From: Streptosporangiaceae bacterium
Lineage (GTDB): Bacteria; Actinomycetota; Actinomycetes; Streptosporangiales; Streptosporangiaceae
Length of the DNA: 6,548 nt
Direction of reading: 5' to 3'
NCBI GenBank assembly: GCA_030045215.1
Contig: JASIBJ010000514.1
Span: 1-6,548, forward strand
Shown: positions 5,993 through 6,548 of the stretch, one piece after another
Numbering within the stretch: the stretch's first letter is position 1
Layout of the letters: every line of letters starts with the position of its first letter
Position numbers and translations under genes: made by a program
Notes under the pieces: generated by a model
Told to the model about the DNA's origin: nothing
Databases searched by the model: none
What the model saw: only the letters and a program-made list of their open reading frames with translations

Positions 5993-6548
5993 TCAGCGGG
6001 CCTTCGCAGCGGTGCGGTAGCGGTCGATGACGACGCCGGCGAGTGCTGGGTGCCCGCCGAGCGGGTCGCTGACCCAGTCGGCGCCGCACTCGGCCAGCTG
6101 GTCGCTGAAGTGGCCGGGCGCCAGCAGGTAGGACGCCACGGCCACCGGCCTGCCGGTCTGCTCGCGCAGCCGCGCGACCGCTTCGGCGACGGTGGGCCTG
6201 GCCACGGACAGGTAGGCGGCCAGGACCGGCACGTTCAGCTGGTCCGCCAGCAGTGCGGCCTGCTGCTCGACGTCGGCCGCGGCCGCCGGATCGCATGAGC
6301 CCGCCGCGGCCAGCACGACCGCCGTGCCGTCGGGGACGCCTGCTTCGGTGAGCCGGGCCGTCAGCGCGGTCAGCAGCAGCCGGTCTGGTCCAAGGGGCGC
6401 CGCGACTCGTGCTCCGGCCGAGCTGGCCGCATCGGCTATGTCGGTCGAGACGTGATAGCCGGATGACAGCAGCAAGGGGACGATCACGGCGCCGGAGCCG
6501 GCAGCGCTGAGCCCCTCGGGCAGCGATGGCTCGGCGTGGCCAAGGAAG
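5993..6548 (-). CDS. Sirohydrochlorin chelatase (CbiX/SirB family), N-terminus cut by window edge
   Basis: Cytosolic class II chelatase that inserts Fe2+ or Co2+ into sirohydrochlorin for siroheme or cobalamin synthesis. The frame is open from the right window edge (first full codon at 6547) to TGA at 5993-5995, giving 184 residues. Visible blocks in order: FLGHAEPSLPEGL at the edge, IVPLLLSSGYHV (6484-6449), whose histidine (6452-6454) aligns with a conserved metal-binding position, PLGPDRLL, VVLAAAGSCDPAA, VAVASYLLAPGHFSDQL and DPLGGHPALAGVVIDRY. The GTG at 6487 is internal and not a start, because family-like sequence continues upstream. Relatives are about 240-260 residues, so some 60-75 residues with the first HGS-type motif lie outside the window. 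It converges on the permease gene across 49 bases and has no evident link to the sugar operon. Iron versus cobalt specificity cannot be told. Confidence 0.9.
   Translation of the reverse strand, partial: FLGHAEPSLPEGLSAAGSGAVIVPLLLSSGYHVSTDIADAASSAGARVAAPLGPDRLLLTALTARLTEAGVPDGTAVVLAAAGSCDPAAAADVEQQAALLADQLNVPVLAAYLSVARPTVAEAVARLREQTGRPVAVASYLLAPGHFSDQLAECGADWVSDPLGGHPALAGVVIDRYRTAAKAR

Noticed and set aside
5993..6487. Complete 164-residue chelatase starting at GTG 6487
   Set aside because: The same frame continues open to the window edge with family-like sequence (FLGHAEPSLPEGL), so 6487 is an internal valine codon and the gene is cut by the edge.
1..6548. CRISPR arrays, tRNA/rRNA genes, insertion sequences, attachment sites or phage genes
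   Set aside because: I found no spaced direct-repeat array, no RNA-gene signature, no transposase or integrase motif and no terminal inverted repeats; the window is almost fully occupied by ordinary metabolic genes.

Overview
This 6.5 kb window comes from a very GC-rich genome with strong codon-position GC bias, tight gene packing, GTG starts and AGGAG-type ribosome binding sites. Together with the protein flavour (for example the sirohydrochlorin chelatase fragment) this points to an actinobacterium. I cannot place it below that level from sequence alone.

Layout. Positions 1-4135 hold a compact leftward operon, read from right to left: a DeoR/GlpR-type sugar-phosphate-responsive repressor (4135-3245), a BtpA/SgcQ-family TIM-barrel protein (3248-2442), a calcineurin-like metallophosphoesterase (2431-1481) and an FGGY-family carbohydrate kinase (1473 to beyond position 1, C-terminus cut by the window edge). 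Junctions are a 4-base GTGA overlap, a 10-base gap and a 7-base gap, so the four genes are almost certainly co-transcribed. The region 4136-4302 is an AT-rich divergent control region with a near-palindromic 13-mer that could be the DeoR operator. Rightward from it runs an APC-superfamily permease (4303-5943). It converges across a 49-base gap on a leftward sirohydrochlorin chelatase (CbiX/SirB family, 6548-5993, N-terminus cut by the window edge), which belongs to a separate siroheme/cobalamin-type unit.

How they may work together. The regulator, kinase and BtpA-like protein look like a catabolic operon for an unidentified sugar, polyol or sugar conjugate, loosely recalling the E. coli sgc cluster (DeoR regulator SgcR plus SgcQ). 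Two features are unusual: a dedicated metallophosphoesterase sits between the BtpA protein and the kinase, and the only transporter in view is an amino-acid-type permease, not a sugar ABC or PTS system. An APC permease beside a sugar kinase recalls the fructoselysine (frl) system, so a sugar-amine substrate is possible. That is a hypothesis; no aldolase, isomerase, dehydrogenase or deglycase is visible here to fix the pathway.
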